34,484 nt of DNA from Ensifer sp. LCM 4579 (GCF_001854885.1 NZ_MDDV01000025.1:1-34484); one strand, 5' to 3'. Counted from the first letter of the stretch, positions 7,296-15,872 are shown. The notes: generated by a model from the letters alone, not told the origin. Numbers and translations: made by a program.

Positions 7296-7517
7296 TTATG
7301 TTTGCGGATCGCCGCGCCCGGATCTGTCCGGCGATTGGGGATGCTCTTCCTCCGGGTCCGGCGGCTCGACGGGCGCGCCTTCGGGAAGCTCGTCGGGCCG
7401 CGGTTCCTCGACGGGCGGGTCGGGAATGCCGAGCGGGGGAACCGGATTCGGAGGGATGATCCCAGGTCCAGGACCGGGACCTGGGCCGGGTCCTGGGCCG
7501 ATCGGGTCGGGTGCCAT
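7296..7517 (-). CDS. Gly-Pro repeat, proline/glutamate-rich small protein
   Basis: The 73-residue product starts MAPDPIGPGPGPGPGPGPGI and continues with PNPVPPLGIPDPPVEEPRPDE and a Pro/Glu-rich tail. The run of six Gly-Pro units and the lack of hydrophobic residues indicate an intrinsically disordered protein. AAGGGAG lies upstream of the ATG at a reasonable distance. No function is known to me; similar low-complexity short proteins are frequent in rhizobia. Alternative frames over the same bases are Arg/Ser-rich and less protein-like. The gene is codirectional with the exported protein upstream and the small basic protein downstream, but the LexA-type promoter separates it from the latter. 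Confidence 0.5.
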   Translation of the reverse strand: MAPDPIGPGPGPGPGPGPGIIPPNPVPPLGIPDPPVEEPRPDELPEGAPVEPPDPEEEHPQSPDRSGRGDPQT

Positions 7518-7544
7518 GATCGAAACTCCCTTGCTGTTGCATCG

Positions 7545-7626
7545 GCCCGAAATTCGAAAAGCACGATGCGCAGTTCCTAAGAGCTACTGCGTCCTTTTGC
7601 GACCGTGAGGAGGCACAGCGCTGTAG
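7545..7626 (+). repeat. Degenerate RIME-like mosaic element (copy 2)
   Basis: The stretch runs CCCGAAATTCGAAAAGC, ACGATGCGCAG, AGAGCTACTGCGTCCTTTTGCG and ends CAGCGCTGTAG. It parallels 8337-8430 block by block (CGAAAATC...TTTTCGGAAAGC, AAAGAGTTGCAGCGACCTTCGCG, CCGGCACCGTAG), with the central hairpin shortened. Its orientation is opposite to the full element at 28087. It lies just upstream of the Gly-Pro protein start and downstream of the exported-protein gene. Confidence 0.45.
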
Positions 7627-7680
7627 GATCTCCCAACCTGTGGGTCTCGTGGTTGTTCCTGCGAAGGCGAAAGGCGGGCG

Positions 7681-8181
7681 TCATCGCCGTCGCAGATTGA
7701 TCTCGCTGGTCGCTACGCGCTTGCCGGAGGCGGGGTCGACATCGATGGTCGTAAGCTGCATGCCGTTCTCTCCCACTCTTCGCAGGATCATGGTGGCGTG
7801 GTGGTCGCCATTGACGGCCACCGCCCAGCGGACAGCGAGATTGACTGCATTCCCGCGCCGCGTGCCCGTCAGCTTCGAGTGCCCACCCTTCGGCCCGACA
7901 TAGGTGCCGCGATAGTTGGCGCCGTCGGCTCTCAGATCCGCGCTGATGGAGCGCGAAACCAGGATCAGGCCGCGGCACCTGCCTCGCATGGAAAGGGCAG
8001 GACCGGCACTTTTCGTGTCGAAGCTGCAGGAAACGTTGATCGGGGCGGAGTCGGCGCGAAGCCGCACGGAACCACGTCCTGTCCAGTCGCCCTCGAGAGA
8101 AGCCAGGAAGGCCTGTTCGTCAGCCTGCGCGGTTCCCGCCGGGACGGTCAATATGGCTGCAAGCAGAAGTCTCCGGATCAT
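7681..8181 (-). CDS. Exported hypothetical protein with one likely disulfide
   Basis: The 166-residue product has a Sec-type signal peptide (MIRRLLLAAILTVPAGTAQA, cleavage probably after AQA near residue 20) and a mature domain of about 146 residues. The mature part begins DEQAFLASLEGDWTGRGSVRL and alternates short hydrophobic strands with turns (GLILVSRSISADLRADGANYRGTYVG), suggesting a periplasmic beta-barrel of lipocalin-like character; this is inference from pattern only. Cys52 and Cys69 may form a disulfide. The ATG at 8181 has GGGAGG seven bases upstream. I do not recognise a named family. It is flanked on both sides by degenerate copies of an intergenic mosaic repeat. Confidence 0.72.
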   Translation of the reverse strand: MIRRLLLAAILTVPAGTAQADEQAFLASLEGDWTGRGSVRLRADSAPINVSCSFDTKSAGPALSMRGRCRGLILVSRSISADLRADGANYRGTYVGPKGGHSKLTGTRRGNAVNLAVRWAVAVNGDHHATMILRRVGENGMQLTTIDVDPASGKRVATSEINLRRR

Positions 8182-8336
8182 TCTCCTACCTCCCATTTGC
8201 AGCACTGTGCCGCGGGGATCCCCAGATGGGATGCGCGCGCTGTGGTCCAGCCGGCATCGGGCAAACGCGCGGCCACCGTTGAGGTTCCCGCCGGACGGAG
8301 GCAGCGAGTTCCAGGGGCGAATCCCCTGCGCGTCGG

Positions 8337-8430
8337 CCCGAAAATCGTACCTGATTTTCGGAAAGCTCGACACGCGGCACAAAGAGTTGCAGCGACCTTC
8401 GCGCGTCTGAAAAGATGCCCGGCACCGTAG
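8337..8430 (+). repeat. Degenerate RIME-like mosaic element with intact 9-bp hairpin (copy 3)
   Basis: A perfect dyad CCGAAAATC (8338-8346) / GATTTTCGG (8353-8361) with a six-base loop is followed by AAAGAGTTGCAGCGACCTTCGCG and ends CCGGCACCGTAG. The second half is readily aligned with the reverse complement of 28087-28140 (AAAGTGCTACAGCGACCCTTGCG). It lies between the DMT transporter stop and the exported-protein gene, about 156 bases upstream of the latter's start. The rest of 8182-8455 holds nothing else I can name. Confidence 0.5.
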
Positions 8431-8455
8431 AAGCATCTGGCGTCCGTGCAGCGGC

Positions 8456-9319
8456 CTATCTTGCGAATTTCTTCGCTCCGGCAACACAGGCGACGATCGC
8501 CAGCGTAGCGGCAAGCATGGTCCAACTCACGCTTTCACCGAGAAGGATCGCCGCCAGAGCAAGGCCGAAGAAGGGCTGCAGCAATTGCAACTGCCCGACG
8601 GCGACGATGCCGCCGAGCGCAAGGCCACGATACCAAAAGACGAAGCCGATCAGCATGCTGAAGATCGAGACATAGCCGAGACCGAGCCAGGAGGCCGCGC
8701 TTGATTGCGCGAGGCTCGCGGGCATGCTCAGGAGCATAAGCATGGTCATGGCCGGGAGCGAGAGCACCAGCGCCCAGGAGATCACCTGCCAGCCGCCGAG
8801 CTTGCGCGACAGGCTCGCACCTTCGGCATAGCCGAACCCGCAGGCGAGGATGGCCGCCAGCATCAGGAGGTCGCCCGCCGGCGACGCGGCAAAGCCTTGC
8901 CTCAAGGCGAAGCCGACGACGATGGCGCTGCCCAGTCCGGAGAACAGCCAGAAGGCCGGACGCGACCGCTCGCCGCCGCGGACGACGCCAAACACGGCTG
9001 TCGTTACCGGCAGCAGCCCGACGAACACCATCGAGTGGGCGGAGGTGACCTGTTTGAGTGCGAGCGCCGTCAGAAGCGGAAAGCCGACGACGACGCCCAG
9101 CGATACCAGAAAGAGCGACAGGAGATCGCCACGCTCCGGTCGCCGTTCCCGGAACGCGAGGAGGAGTAAGCCGGCAAGCACCCCCGCGATCACTGCGCGA
9201 GCGACAGTCAGAAACAGCGGATCGAACTCCATCACCGCCACACGCGTCGCCGGCAACGAGCCGCTGAAGACCAGCACGCCCAGAAATCCGTTGACGAAAC
9301 CGCTCGTCGTCTTGTCCAT
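8456..9319 (-). CDS. DMT-superfamily (EamA) exporter
   Basis: The 287-residue protein shows ten hydrophobic segments arranged as two EamA repeats, the hallmark of drug/metabolite transporters of the inner membrane. The first repeat begins with GFLGVLVFSGSLPATRVAVMEFDPLFLTVARAVIAG and the second around GDLLMLAAILACGFGYAEGASLSRKLGGWQVISWALVLS. The final loop has the usual GE motif before the last helix (LLGESVSWTMLAATLAIVACVAG). Substrates in the family are amino acids, purines or drugs and cannot be read from sequence. GGAGAG precedes the ATG. The gene is divergent from a MocR-type regulator 83 bases away, the usual arrangement for a regulator and its target. Confidence 0.9.
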   Translation of the reverse strand: MDKTTSGFVNGFLGVLVFSGSLPATRVAVMEFDPLFLTVARAVIAGVLAGLLLLAFRERRPERGDLLSLFLVSLGVVVGFPLLTALALKQVTSAHSMVFVGLLPVTTAVFGVVRGGERSRPAFWLFSGLGSAIVVGFALRQGFAASPAGDLLMLAAILACGFGYAEGASLSRKLGGWQVISWALVLSLPAMTMLMLLSMPASLAQSSAASWLGLGYVSIFSMLIGFVFWYRGLALGGIVAVGQLQLLQPFFGLALAAILLGESVSWTMLAATLAIVACVAGAKKFAR

Positions 9320-9372
9320 GCAACTCTCCTCTTTCCTGTCGGTTATCGGGCGAAGTCGCTGGCTCTTCCAGA

Positions 9373-9401
9373 TACAATCAGGTACAGTTTCTCCAAACTG
9401 T
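9373..9401. promoter_or_regulatory. Candidate operator and -10 between DMT exporter and MocR genes
   Basis: TACAAT at 9373-9378 is a good plus-strand -10, although its -35 is weak. ACAGTTT (9384-9390) and AAACTGT (9395-9401) form an exact 7-bp dyad around CTCC, covering the predicted transcription start and ending one base before the first ATG of the regulator. In such a compact 83-base divergent region a single dyad could serve both genes. Binding by the MocR-type protein is inferred. Confidence 0.45.
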
Positions 9402-9402
9402 T

Positions 9403-10821
9403 ATGGTCGTGGAAGCGGTACGGATGGTTGTCGAGACGCTGAACGCAGAGGGCGAGAGCTTGATCGCCAGGGTGATGGCGACGGTCAGGAATCGCATTTC
9501 CAGCCGCGTGCTGACCCCCGGTGCCAGGCTGCCGTCCATCCGCGCCTTCGCGACGAGCATGAAGGTGTCGAAGTCGACGGTGGTGGAGGCCTATGAAAGG
9601 CTTGCGGCCGAGGGGCTGATCCGCTCGCGGCCGGGCTCCGGTTTCTTCGTCGCTGCACCGCTGGCGCCCTTGTCGCTTGCCGAGATCGGCCCGAAACTGG
9701 ACCGCCAGGTCGATCCCCTCTGGATTTCGCGGCAGGCGCTGGAAGCAGAAGGCGATGTCCTCAAACCGGGTTGCGGCTGGCTGCCGCCGACGTGGATGCC
9801 GGAGGAGGGCTTGAGGCGGGCCTTGCGCGCGCTTGCCCGCGGCAATGCCGCGACCCTCGTCGATTACGGGCCGCCGCTCGGATTGCTGCCGCTGCGCCAG
9901 CTTCTCGCCCGCCGCCTGTCGCCGCGCGGCATCGAGGTTTCGCCCGAGCAGATCCTCTTGACGGAATCCGGCACGCAGGCGATCGATCTTCTCTGCCGCT
10001 TCCTCCTGAAGCCGGGCGACGTCGTGCTCGTCGACGACCCGTGCTACTTCAATTTCCTCGCGCTGCTGCGGGCGCATCAGGCGGAAATCGTTTCAGTTCC
10101 CTATCAGCCGACGGGGCCGGACATCGGCGCCTTCGCCGAGGCGCTTTCCGAGCACCGGCCGCGCCTCTACATCACCAATTCGGCCCTTCACAACCCGACC
10201 GGGGCAACGCTGTCGCCGCTTGTCGCCCACCGGCTCCTGAAGCTCGCGGATCAGTCGGGCCTGACGATCATCGAGGACGATATCTTCGCCGATTTCGAGG
10301 AGATGCCGGCGCCGCGGTTGGCCGCCTTCGACGGGCTCGAGCGGGTTGTGCATATCGGCAGCTTTTCGAAATCGCTGTCGGCGGCCATGCGCTGCGGCTT
10401 CATCGTTGCACCGCGCGGCTGGATCGAACCGCTCACCGATCTCAAGATCGCCACCAGCTTCGGCGGAACAGGATTTTCTGCCCCGCTCATGCTGACGCTC
10501 CTGAAGGACGGCAGCTACCGCAAGCATATGGAAGGCGTACGCGGCCGGTTGGCCAAGGCGATGGCCGAGACGGTGGCGAAGCTCGCGCGGATCGGACTCA
10601 CGCCCTGGCTCGAGCCGCAAGCCGGAATGTTCCTGTGGTGCAGGCTGCCGGACGGCGTCGATGCGGCCGAACTCGCGAGAAAGGCGCTTGCCAGAAACAT
10701 CGTGCTCGCGCCCGGAAACGCTTTCAGCCATGCGCAGACGGCCGGCGGTTTCCTGCGCTTCAATGTCGCCCAGTGCGGGGATGGGCGGCTGTTCAAGGAG
10801 CTTCCAAGGCTCATCGGGTGA
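9403..10821 (+). CDS. MocR/PdxR-family regulator (GntR HTH fused to aminotransferase domain)
   Basis: The 472-residue protein joins an N-terminal GntR winged helix (about residues 20-85, with LTPGARLPSIRAFATSMKVSKSTVVEAYERLAAEGLIRSRPGSGFFV) to a fold-type I aminotransferase domain. The PLP lysine is Lys323 in GSFSKSLSAAMR, and the cofactor Asp/Tyr region is seen in LTESGTQAIDLLCRFLL and DDPCYFNF. MocR proteins sense PLP or an amino-group ligand and act on adjacent metabolic or transport genes. The first ATG (9403) directly abuts the dyad and has no ribosome binding site; an in-frame ATG at 9424 follows GGAAG and is a plausible true start. Its likely target is the divergent DMT exporter gene. 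Confidence 0.9.
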   Translation: MVVEAVRMVVETLNAEGESLIARVMATVRNRISSRVLTPGARLPSIRAFATSMKVSKSTVVEAYERLAAEGLIRSRPGSGFFVAAPLAPLSLAEIGPKLDRQVDPLWISRQALEAEGDVLKPGCGWLPPTWMPEEGLRRALRALARGNAATLVDYGPPLGLLPLRQLLARRLSPRGIEVSPEQILLTESGTQAIDLLCRFLLKPGDVVLVDDPCYFNFLALLRAHQAEIVSVPYQPTGPDIGAFAEALSEHRPRLYITNSALHNPTGATLSPLVAHRLLKLADQSGLTIIEDDIFADFEEMPAPRLAAFDGLERVVHIGSFSKSLSAAMRCGFIVAPRGWIEPLTDLKIATSFGGTGFSAPLMLTLLKDGSYRKHMEGVRGRLAKAMAETVAKLARIGLTPWLEPQAGMFLWCRLPDGVDAAELARKALARNIVLAPGNAFSHAQTAGGFLRFNVAQCGDGRLFKELPRLIG

Positions 10822-10891
10822 GGCGGCTCTGAGCGTGACCGCACCTTCGAACCTTGCCGGTCGAGCGCCTGCTGGAGGTGGCGAAGTTAAA

Positions 10892-10963
10892 GTAAACAAC
10901 TATTGGATGTAAACAAAATAACCAGGGCTGTTCAATCTTTATTTAATCTGTTGGGTTAATCTT
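10892..10963 (+). promoter_or_regulatory. Two sets of direct repeats upstream of chemoreceptor
   Basis: GTAAACAA occurs at 10892-10899 and again at 10909-10916. Downstream, three related decamers, TTCAATCTTT (10931), TTTAATCTGT (10942) and GTTAATCTTT (10954), are spaced 11 and 12 bases apart, about one DNA turn. Phased direct repeats of this type are typical sites for OmpR-family activators. The region is AT-rich relative to its surroundings and leads to the chemoreceptor start at 11060. Confidence 0.4.
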
Positions 10964-11059
10964 TCCGGAAGCAGAATGAATTCTGTCGAGCAGTGTGTAC
11001 TGCCACACCTTTTATGCTTTCAGCAACTTAGGCGACGGTTATCCGGGGGGAGGGCCATC

Positions 11060-13435
11060 ATGCTTTTCAGGTCGGCGACAAGCCGCAATATATTTTCCAT
11101 TGCCGCTCTCGGCATGGTGGCAACGCTCGCTACGGCCGGCACCCTCTTCTACACCGCGTATGGTGACTTCCGTGAGGCAAACCTCCGCCAAATGAAGGAC
11201 ATTGCGATGTCCAATGCGCTCACTCTCGAGAAGACGATGAGCGAGGGCATGCAGATCGCTACCAACCTCAAGAGCGCGCTGGTCGCCATGAAGGCAAGCG
11301 GCTCAACCAACCGCGCCAGCGCGGACAAGCTGATCGAGACGCTGCTGCGGGATAACAGCATGGCGCTTGGCGTTTACACCGCCTGGGAGCCCGACGCCTT
11401 TGACGGCAAGGACAAGGAGTTCGTCAATGCCCCGGGGCATGACCAGACGGGTCGCTACGTTCCCTATTGGGTAAGAAGCGGAGAGAAGATCATAGAGGAG
11501 CCCCTGGTCGATTACACCAAGCCTGGCCCCGGGGACTATTACGTCCTTCCCTTTCAGCAGAAGAAGCCGGTGGCGATCGAACCCTATCTCTACATGGTCG
11601 ACGGCAAGGAACAACTCCTTACGTCGCTCGTGACGCCGATCCTCATCGACGGCAAGGCGCTGGGCATCACCGGCGTCGACCTTTCGCTCGACGGCGTAAA
11701 CCGGAGGCTTTCTCAAATCCGGCCCATGGGCGACGGCAGGCTAAGCCTGGTGACCGGCGCGGGCAACATCATCGTCCATCCCGACGCAACGCTTGCCGGA
11801 AAGTCCATCAGGGAGGCGGCCGGCAAGGCGGAGGGCTGGGATGGCCTGATCGCCAATCCCGGCACCGAGATCGAAACGGCTGCGGAGGACGGCACGCTCA
11901 GCATTTCCGTCGCCTATCCCGTTCGCGTGACGCGCGACAATAACTGGTATGCAATCGTCTCGGTCCCCAGGAACACGGTCTTTGCCCAGTTGGACGGCAT
12001 GGTGCGCACGGCGGCGATCGCCACAGCGGCCGCAGCAGTATTGCTCGCGCTTATCGGCTGGTTGATCGCCCGACGCTTCATCGCCCGCATCTCCAACGTC
12101 ATCGGCGAGACCGACCGCATCGCCAAAGGTGATCTCGATGTCGCACTCGCGGACAAGGACAAGCAGGACGAAATCGGCGATCTTTCCCGGTCCCTACACA
12201 CGCTGCTCGAAAACAGCCGCCGCAAGCTCGAACTCGAGACCGAGGCACAGGCCAGCCAGGCGCGGGAGCAAAGCGAGCGTGCGGAGCGCGCGCGGCTGGC
12301 CGCGGTGCAGGAGGAGCAAATGCATTTCGCGGTCCGCGAACTCGCAGGCGGCCTCAAATCGCTTGCCGAGGGTAACATGACCGTGCGCCTGGAAAAACCG
12401 TTCGCCGGCGCGCTGGAACAGATCCGGGCCGACTTCAACGCGTCCATTGAGAAGCTTAGCGAGGCGATGATCGCCTTTTGCGCGAATGCCGCGGCGATCG
12501 AGTCGGGCTCGAGCGGCATTCGCGCGGCGGCCGACGACCTCTCGCGCCGTACCGAGCAACAGGCCGCTTCGGTGGAGCAGAGCGCCGCGGCGCTCGAAGA
12601 GATCACCAGCTCGGTCAAGGATTCCACGCTTAGAGCCGAAGAAGCCGGGGCCCTGGTCGCCCGCACCAAGGACGGCGCTGAGAAGTCGGGGACGGTCGTT
12701 CGCAATGCCGTGGCGGCCATGGGCGAGATCGAGCGCTCTTCGCAGGAGATATCGAACATCATCGGCGTCATTGACGATATTGCCTTTCAGACCAATCTGC
12801 TCGCCCTCAATGCCGGCGTCGAGGCTGCGCGCGCAGGAGAGGCCGGCAAAGGCTTTGCGGTCGTCGCCCAGGAGGTTCGCGAACTCGCGCAGCGTTCCGC
12901 CAACGCGGCAAAGGAAATCAAGGCTCTGATCACCTCCTCGGGCGAGCACGTCAAGCGCGGCGTCGGATTGGTCGGCGAGACGGGTACCGCGCTTCAGACC
13001 ATCGTCGCCGAGGTCCAGCGGATTGACAGCAACGTTCAGGCGATCGTCCATGCGGCCCGTGAACAATCCGTCGGATTGCAGGAAATCAATACTGCTGTGA
13101 ACCAGATGGATCAGGGGACGCAGCAGAACGCTGCCATGGTGCAGGAAGCGAATTCTGCCGCCAACGCCCTGGTGTCCGAGGTCGCGGCTCTCGCCGCCCG
13201 GCTGGCAGCGTTCAACCTCGGCACACGGCAGTACGCCGCTTCGGCCGTTGCAACCGCCCAGGCGGGGGGCTCAGCCAGAGTGGGCTTCGCCGCGCCGGCC
13301 CGGGCTCCGGAACATCGCGCTGTTGCGCCTGTCTCAAACACTTCGAAGCCTGCCGCTTCGCCCGCCCGCGCGCTCAGCGGCAAGCTCGCCGCAGCTTTCG
13401 GTGCCGCGGCCGCCGATGACTGGGAAGAGTTTTGA
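11060..13435 (+). CDS. Methyl-accepting chemotaxis protein, dCACHE type, with CheR-docking tail
   Basis: The 791-residue receptor has a first membrane helix near residues 13-33, a periplasmic double-CACHE-like domain (about 35-310, with [35 protein letters not shown] and a distal repeat around [19 protein letters not shown]), a second membrane helix near 315-335 ([20 protein letters not shown]), a HAMP domain, and a long signalling domain. The signalling hairpin is recognisable in [41 protein letters not shown]. The final residues DDWEEF match the WxxF-type pentapeptide that tethers CheR methyltransferase. The ATG at 11060 follows GGGAGGG; the frame is open 28 codons further upstream but without such support. 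Ligand class (amino acid, carboxylate or quaternary amine are known for dCACHE receptors) is not determinable. Confidence 0.93.
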   Translation: MLFRSATSRNIFSIAALGMVATLATAGTLFYTAYGDFREANLRQMKDIAMSNALTLEKTMSEGMQIATNLKSALVAMKASGSTNRASADKLIETLLRDNSMALGVYTAWEPDAFDGKDKEFVNAPGHDQTGRYVPYWVRSGEKIIEEPLVDYTKPGPGDYYVLPFQQKKPVAIEPYLYMVDGKEQLLTSLVTPILIDGKALGITGVDLSLDGVNRRLSQIRPMGDGRLSLVTGAGNIIVHPDATLAGKSIREAAGKAEGWDGLIANPGTEIETAAEDGTLSISVAYPVRVTRDNNWYAIVSVPRNTVFAQLDGMVRTAAIATAAAAVLLALIGWLIARRFIARISNVIGETDRIAKGDLDVALADKDKQDEIGDLSRSLHTLLENSRRKLELETEAQASQAREQSERAERARLAAVQEEQMHFAVRELAGGLKSLAEGNMTVRLEKPFAGALEQIRADFNASIEKLSEAMIAFCANAAAIESGSSGIRAAADDLSRRTEQQAASVEQSAAALEEITSSVKDSTLRAEEAGALVARTKDGAEKSGTVVRNAVAAMGEIERSSQEISNIIGVIDDIAFQTNLLALNAGVEAARAGEAGKGFAVVAQEVRELAQRSANAAKEIKALITSSGEHVKRGVGLVGETGTALQTIVAEVQRIDSNVQAIVHAAREQSVGLQEINTAVNQMDQGTQQNAAMVQEANSAANALVSEVAALAARLAAFNLGTRQYAASAVATAQAGGSARVGFAAPARAPEHRAVAPVSNTSKPAASPARALSGKLAAAFGAAAADDWEEF

Positions 13436-13459
13436 TTTTAGGTGCGGCCTGCTGATCGT

Positions 13460-13492
13460 AAGCGGCAGGAGACCCCTGCCGCTTCTTGCCTT
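13460..13492 (+). terminator. Probable intrinsic terminator after chemoreceptor gene
   Basis: AAGCGGCAGG (13460-13469) pairs perfectly with CCTGCCGCTT (13475-13484) around a five-base loop, 24 bases past the chemoreceptor stop. A pyrimidine-rich CTTGCCTT follows the stem, giving a weak U-tract. It may also serve the converging pseudouridine synthase gene. Confidence 0.6.
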
Positions 13493-13538
13493 GAGAACCT
13501 CATACGGTCGTCCGATAAGAACCTGTGTCAACATAGAG

Positions 13539-14387
13539 CTAGAAACCGGTTCGGCGCCTGAGATACTGGATTTCCGCCTCCGTCAGGGGCCGGCTCGCCC
13601 CCTTCGGTAAGTCGCCGAGGACGATCTCGCCTATCGCGACGCGCACGAGCCTCAGGCATTCGAATCCGAGCGCCTCCAGCATGCGGCGGATCTGCCGGTT
13701 ACGCCCCTCCTGGAGTTCGATCTCGATCCAACTGTTGCGATCGCCGCTCCTCAAGTCGCGAACATGCGTGGCTTTCAGCATCTCGCCGCCCTCGCTCACC
13801 CCCTCCATCATGCGGGCGGCCATGGCCACGTCAAAGAGGCCGCGCACCTGCACGTGATAGAGCTTGCCGAAATGGGTTTCCGGGTCGAGCAGGCGCTGGG
13901 CGAGCACCGTGTCGTTGGTGAAGAGGAGGAGTCCCTCGCTCGCCTTGTCGAGCCGGCCGACGGGCGAGAGGAAACGAGCGTCGACATGGGCGAGGCAGTC
14001 GAACACCGTCGGCCGCCCCTCCGGATCGTCGCGGGTCGTCACCAGCCCGCGCGGCTTGTTCAGCATCAGATAGACCTTGGCCTCCGCCGCGATCACCACC
14101 CCGTCGACGGCGATCCTGTCCTTCTCGATGTCGACCCAGCAAGCCAGGTCCGCAGTGCCGTGGCCACCGACGCTGACGCGGCCCTCTTCGATCAGCCTCT
14201 CGGCCTGGGTGCGGGAGCAATAGCCGAGTTTCGAGAGTGCGCGCGCGAGCGTCACGCGCTTGCCGGCCCGTTCACCCTCTCGTGCGGCTGTTCCTCGCTT
14301 CAGCGCAGGTGGGCGGCGCCCCTTCACCCGTTCGTCCTCCACATCCGTCGGTCTGCGCATCGGCGACGCGCGTCGTCCATCTGGCAC
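13539..14387 (-). CDS. RsuA/RluB-family pseudouridine synthase
   Basis: The 282-residue protein has an N-terminal S4 RNA-binding domain (about residues 44-90, RVTLARALSKLGYCSRTQAERLIEEGRVSVGG) followed by the catalytic domain of the RsuA/RluB/RluE/RluF group. The catalytic Asp is in VGRLDKASEGLLLFTNDT, and the C-terminal ELQEGRNRQIRRMLEALGFECLRLVRVAIGEIVLG segment is the family signature. These enzymes isomerise uridine to pseudouridine in ribosomal RNA. Which position is modified cannot be told. The first 40 residues are Arg/Lys-rich and may be partly untranslated; an internal ATG at 14360 is an alternative start, and neither start has a clear ribosome binding site. Confidence 0.9.
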   Translation of the reverse strand: MPDGRRASPMRRPTDVEDERVKGRRPPALKRGTAAREGERAGKRVTLARALSKLGYCSRTQAERLIEEGRVSVGGHGTADLACWVDIEKDRIAVDGVVIAAEAKVYLMLNKPRGLVTTRDDPEGRPTVFDCLAHVDARFLSPVGRLDKASEGLLLFTNDTVLAQRLLDPETHFGKLYHVQVRGLFDVAMAARMMEGVSEGGEMLKATHVRDLRSGDRNSWIEIELQEGRNRQIRRMLEALGFECLRLVRVAIGEIVLGDLPKGASRPLTEAEIQYLRRRTGF

Positions 14388-14488
14388 AATCCGTAATCGG
14401 GGGCCAAGAGGAAATCGCTCCGCCGAACGGCCGCATGCCGCCGTCGGCGCAGGAAATACGCCCCCCCAGCCGAGCGCGAAAAATCCCT

Positions 14489-14565
14489 AGTAAAAATTTA
14501 CTGAAAATATTGCTTCCGCCGAAGTTTTGAGAAATACTCCGCCTTGGAGACGTGAGGACCGTCTC
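14489..14565 (+). promoter_or_regulatory. Promoter and leader of lac-type operon with LacI-like half-sites
   Basis: AGTAAA/TTTACT (14489-14494, 14497-14502) is an exact dyad just upstream of a candidate -35 TTGCTT (14510-14515), 17 bases from AATACT (14533-14538). CTGAAAAT (14501-14508) and TGAGAAA (14528-14534) also occur in the divergent lacI/GH105 promoter region, so the same LacI-family protein may bind both. Downstream GAGACG/CGTCTC (14547-14552, 14560-14565) forms a small leader hairpin. The 14397-14488 stretch shows nothing else. Confidence 0.5.
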
Positions 14566-14591
14566 GGGGACCTAAATCTTGGGAGGAGTTA

Positions 14592-15866
14592 ATGGACAAA
14601 CTGGTGCGTACCCATCTGCCGCGCATCGCCGGCCTTGCCTTTGCGGGCGCGAGCCTCTTGGCCGTGAGCGCGGCGCAAGCGAAGGAAATCACCATCTGGT
14701 GCTGGGACCCGAACTTCAACGTCGCCATCATGAAGGAGGCCGGTGCGCGCTACACCAAGACGCACCCGGACGTCACCTTCAATGTCGTTGATTTCGCCAA
14801 GGCCGACGTCGAGCAGAAGCTGCAGACAGGCCTTGCCTCCGGTACGGCCGACGCGCTGCCCGACATCGTGCTCATCGAGGATTACGGCGCGCAGAAATAT
14901 CTCCAATCCTTCCCGGGCGCCTTTGCGCCCCTCTCCGGCACCGTCGACTATTCGGGCTTCGCGCCATACAAGGTCGAGGTGATGACCCTCGACGGGCAGG
15001 TCTACGGTATGCCCTTCGATTCCGGTGTCACCGGGCTCTACTACCGCAAGGATTATCTCGATCAGGCCGGCTTCAAGCCGGAGGACATGCAGAACATCAC
15101 CTGGGACCGCTTCATCGAGATCGGCCAGGAGGTGGAGGCCAAGACCGGCAAGAAGATGATGGGCCTCGACCCGAACGATGCCGGTCTCGTCCGCATCATG
15201 ATGCAGTCGGCCGGGCAATGGTATTTCGACAAGGAGGGCAAGCCGAACATCACCGGCAACGCCGCGCTGAAGGCGTCTCTGGAGACGATCGGCAAGATCA
15301 TGTCCGCCAACATCTACAAGCCGGCCAATGGCTGGTCCGACTGGGTCGGCACCTTTACCTCCGGCGACGTCGCTTCGGTCGTGACCGGCGTGTGGATCAC
15401 CGGCACCGTCAAGGCACAGCCGGACCAGGCCGGCAAATGGGGTGTCGCGCCGATCCCGGCTCTTTCCATCGAGGGCGCCACCCATGCTTCGAATCTCGGC
15501 GGATCGAGCTGGTACGTGCTTGAAAGCTCCGAGGAAAAGGCCGAGGCCATCGACTTTCTCAATGAAATCTATGGCCAGGACATCGATTTCTACCAGACGA
15601 TCCTGCAGGACCGCGGTGCCGTCGGCTCGCTGCTTGCGGCTCGCGGCGGCGCAGCCTACGAGGAGGCCGATGCCTTCTTCGGCGGCGAGAAGGTCTGGCA
15701 GAACTTCTCCGACTTGCTGGCGAAGGTGCCTTCGGTGAATTACGGCATCTTCACCAACGAAGCCGATCTCGCGGTAACCGCGCAACTGCCGGCCCTGACC
15801 CAAGGCACCCCGGTCGATGAGGTGCTGCAGGCGATCGACGCCGAGATCGCGGGGCAGATCCAGTAA
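14592..15866 (+). CDS. lacE: LacE-type sugar ABC transporter substrate-binding protein
   Basis: The 424-residue product is a periplasmic sugar-binding protein of extracellular family 1. A Sec signal peptide covers about residues 1-30 (ending VSAAQA), and the mature part begins KEITIWCWDPNFN. Family features include the GTADALPDIVLIEDYGAQ region, YGMPFDSGVTGLYYRKDYLDQAGFKP, and FTSGDVASVVTGVW. GGGAGGAG precedes the ATG. The gene leads a five-gene set in the order binding protein, two permeases, GH2 glycosidase, ATPase, which is the lacEFGZK order known from Agrobacterium radiobacter and Sinorhizobium meliloti. The gene name rests on that order and on family length, not on a database match, and the true ligand may be another beta-galactoside such as a galactan fragment. 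Confidence 0.85.
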   Translation: MDKLVRTHLPRIAGLAFAGASLLAVSAAQAKEITIWCWDPNFNVAIMKEAGARYTKTHPDVTFNVVDFAKADVEQKLQTGLASGTADALPDIVLIEDYGAQKYLQSFPGAFAPLSGTVDYSGFAPYKVEVMTLDGQVYGMPFDSGVTGLYYRKDYLDQAGFKPEDMQNITWDRFIEIGQEVEAKTGKKMMGLDPNDAGLVRIMMQSAGQWYFDKEGKPNITGNAALKASLETIGKIMSANIYKPANGWSDWVGTFTSGDVASVVTGVWITGTVKAQPDQAGKWGVAPIPALSIEGATHASNLGGSSWYVLESSEEKAEAIDFLNEIYGQDIDFYQTILQDRGAVGSLLAARGGAAYEEADAFFGGEKVWQNFSDLLAKVPSVNYGIFTNEADLAVTAQLPALTQGTPVDEVLQAIDAEIAGQIQ

Positions 15867-15872
15867 TCGAGC

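Noticed and set aside
6899..7459. A plus-strand frame of 186 codons across the small-gene region
   Set aside because: It has no ribosome binding site, is Arg/Ala-rich, and is antisense to two minus-strand frames that have ribosome binding sites, one of them also a LexA box.
10942..10960. CtrA box (TTAA-N7-TTAA) upstream of the first chemoreceptor
   Set aside because: The two TTAA words are nine bases apart rather than seven, and the pattern is better described as part of the phased ten-base repeats.
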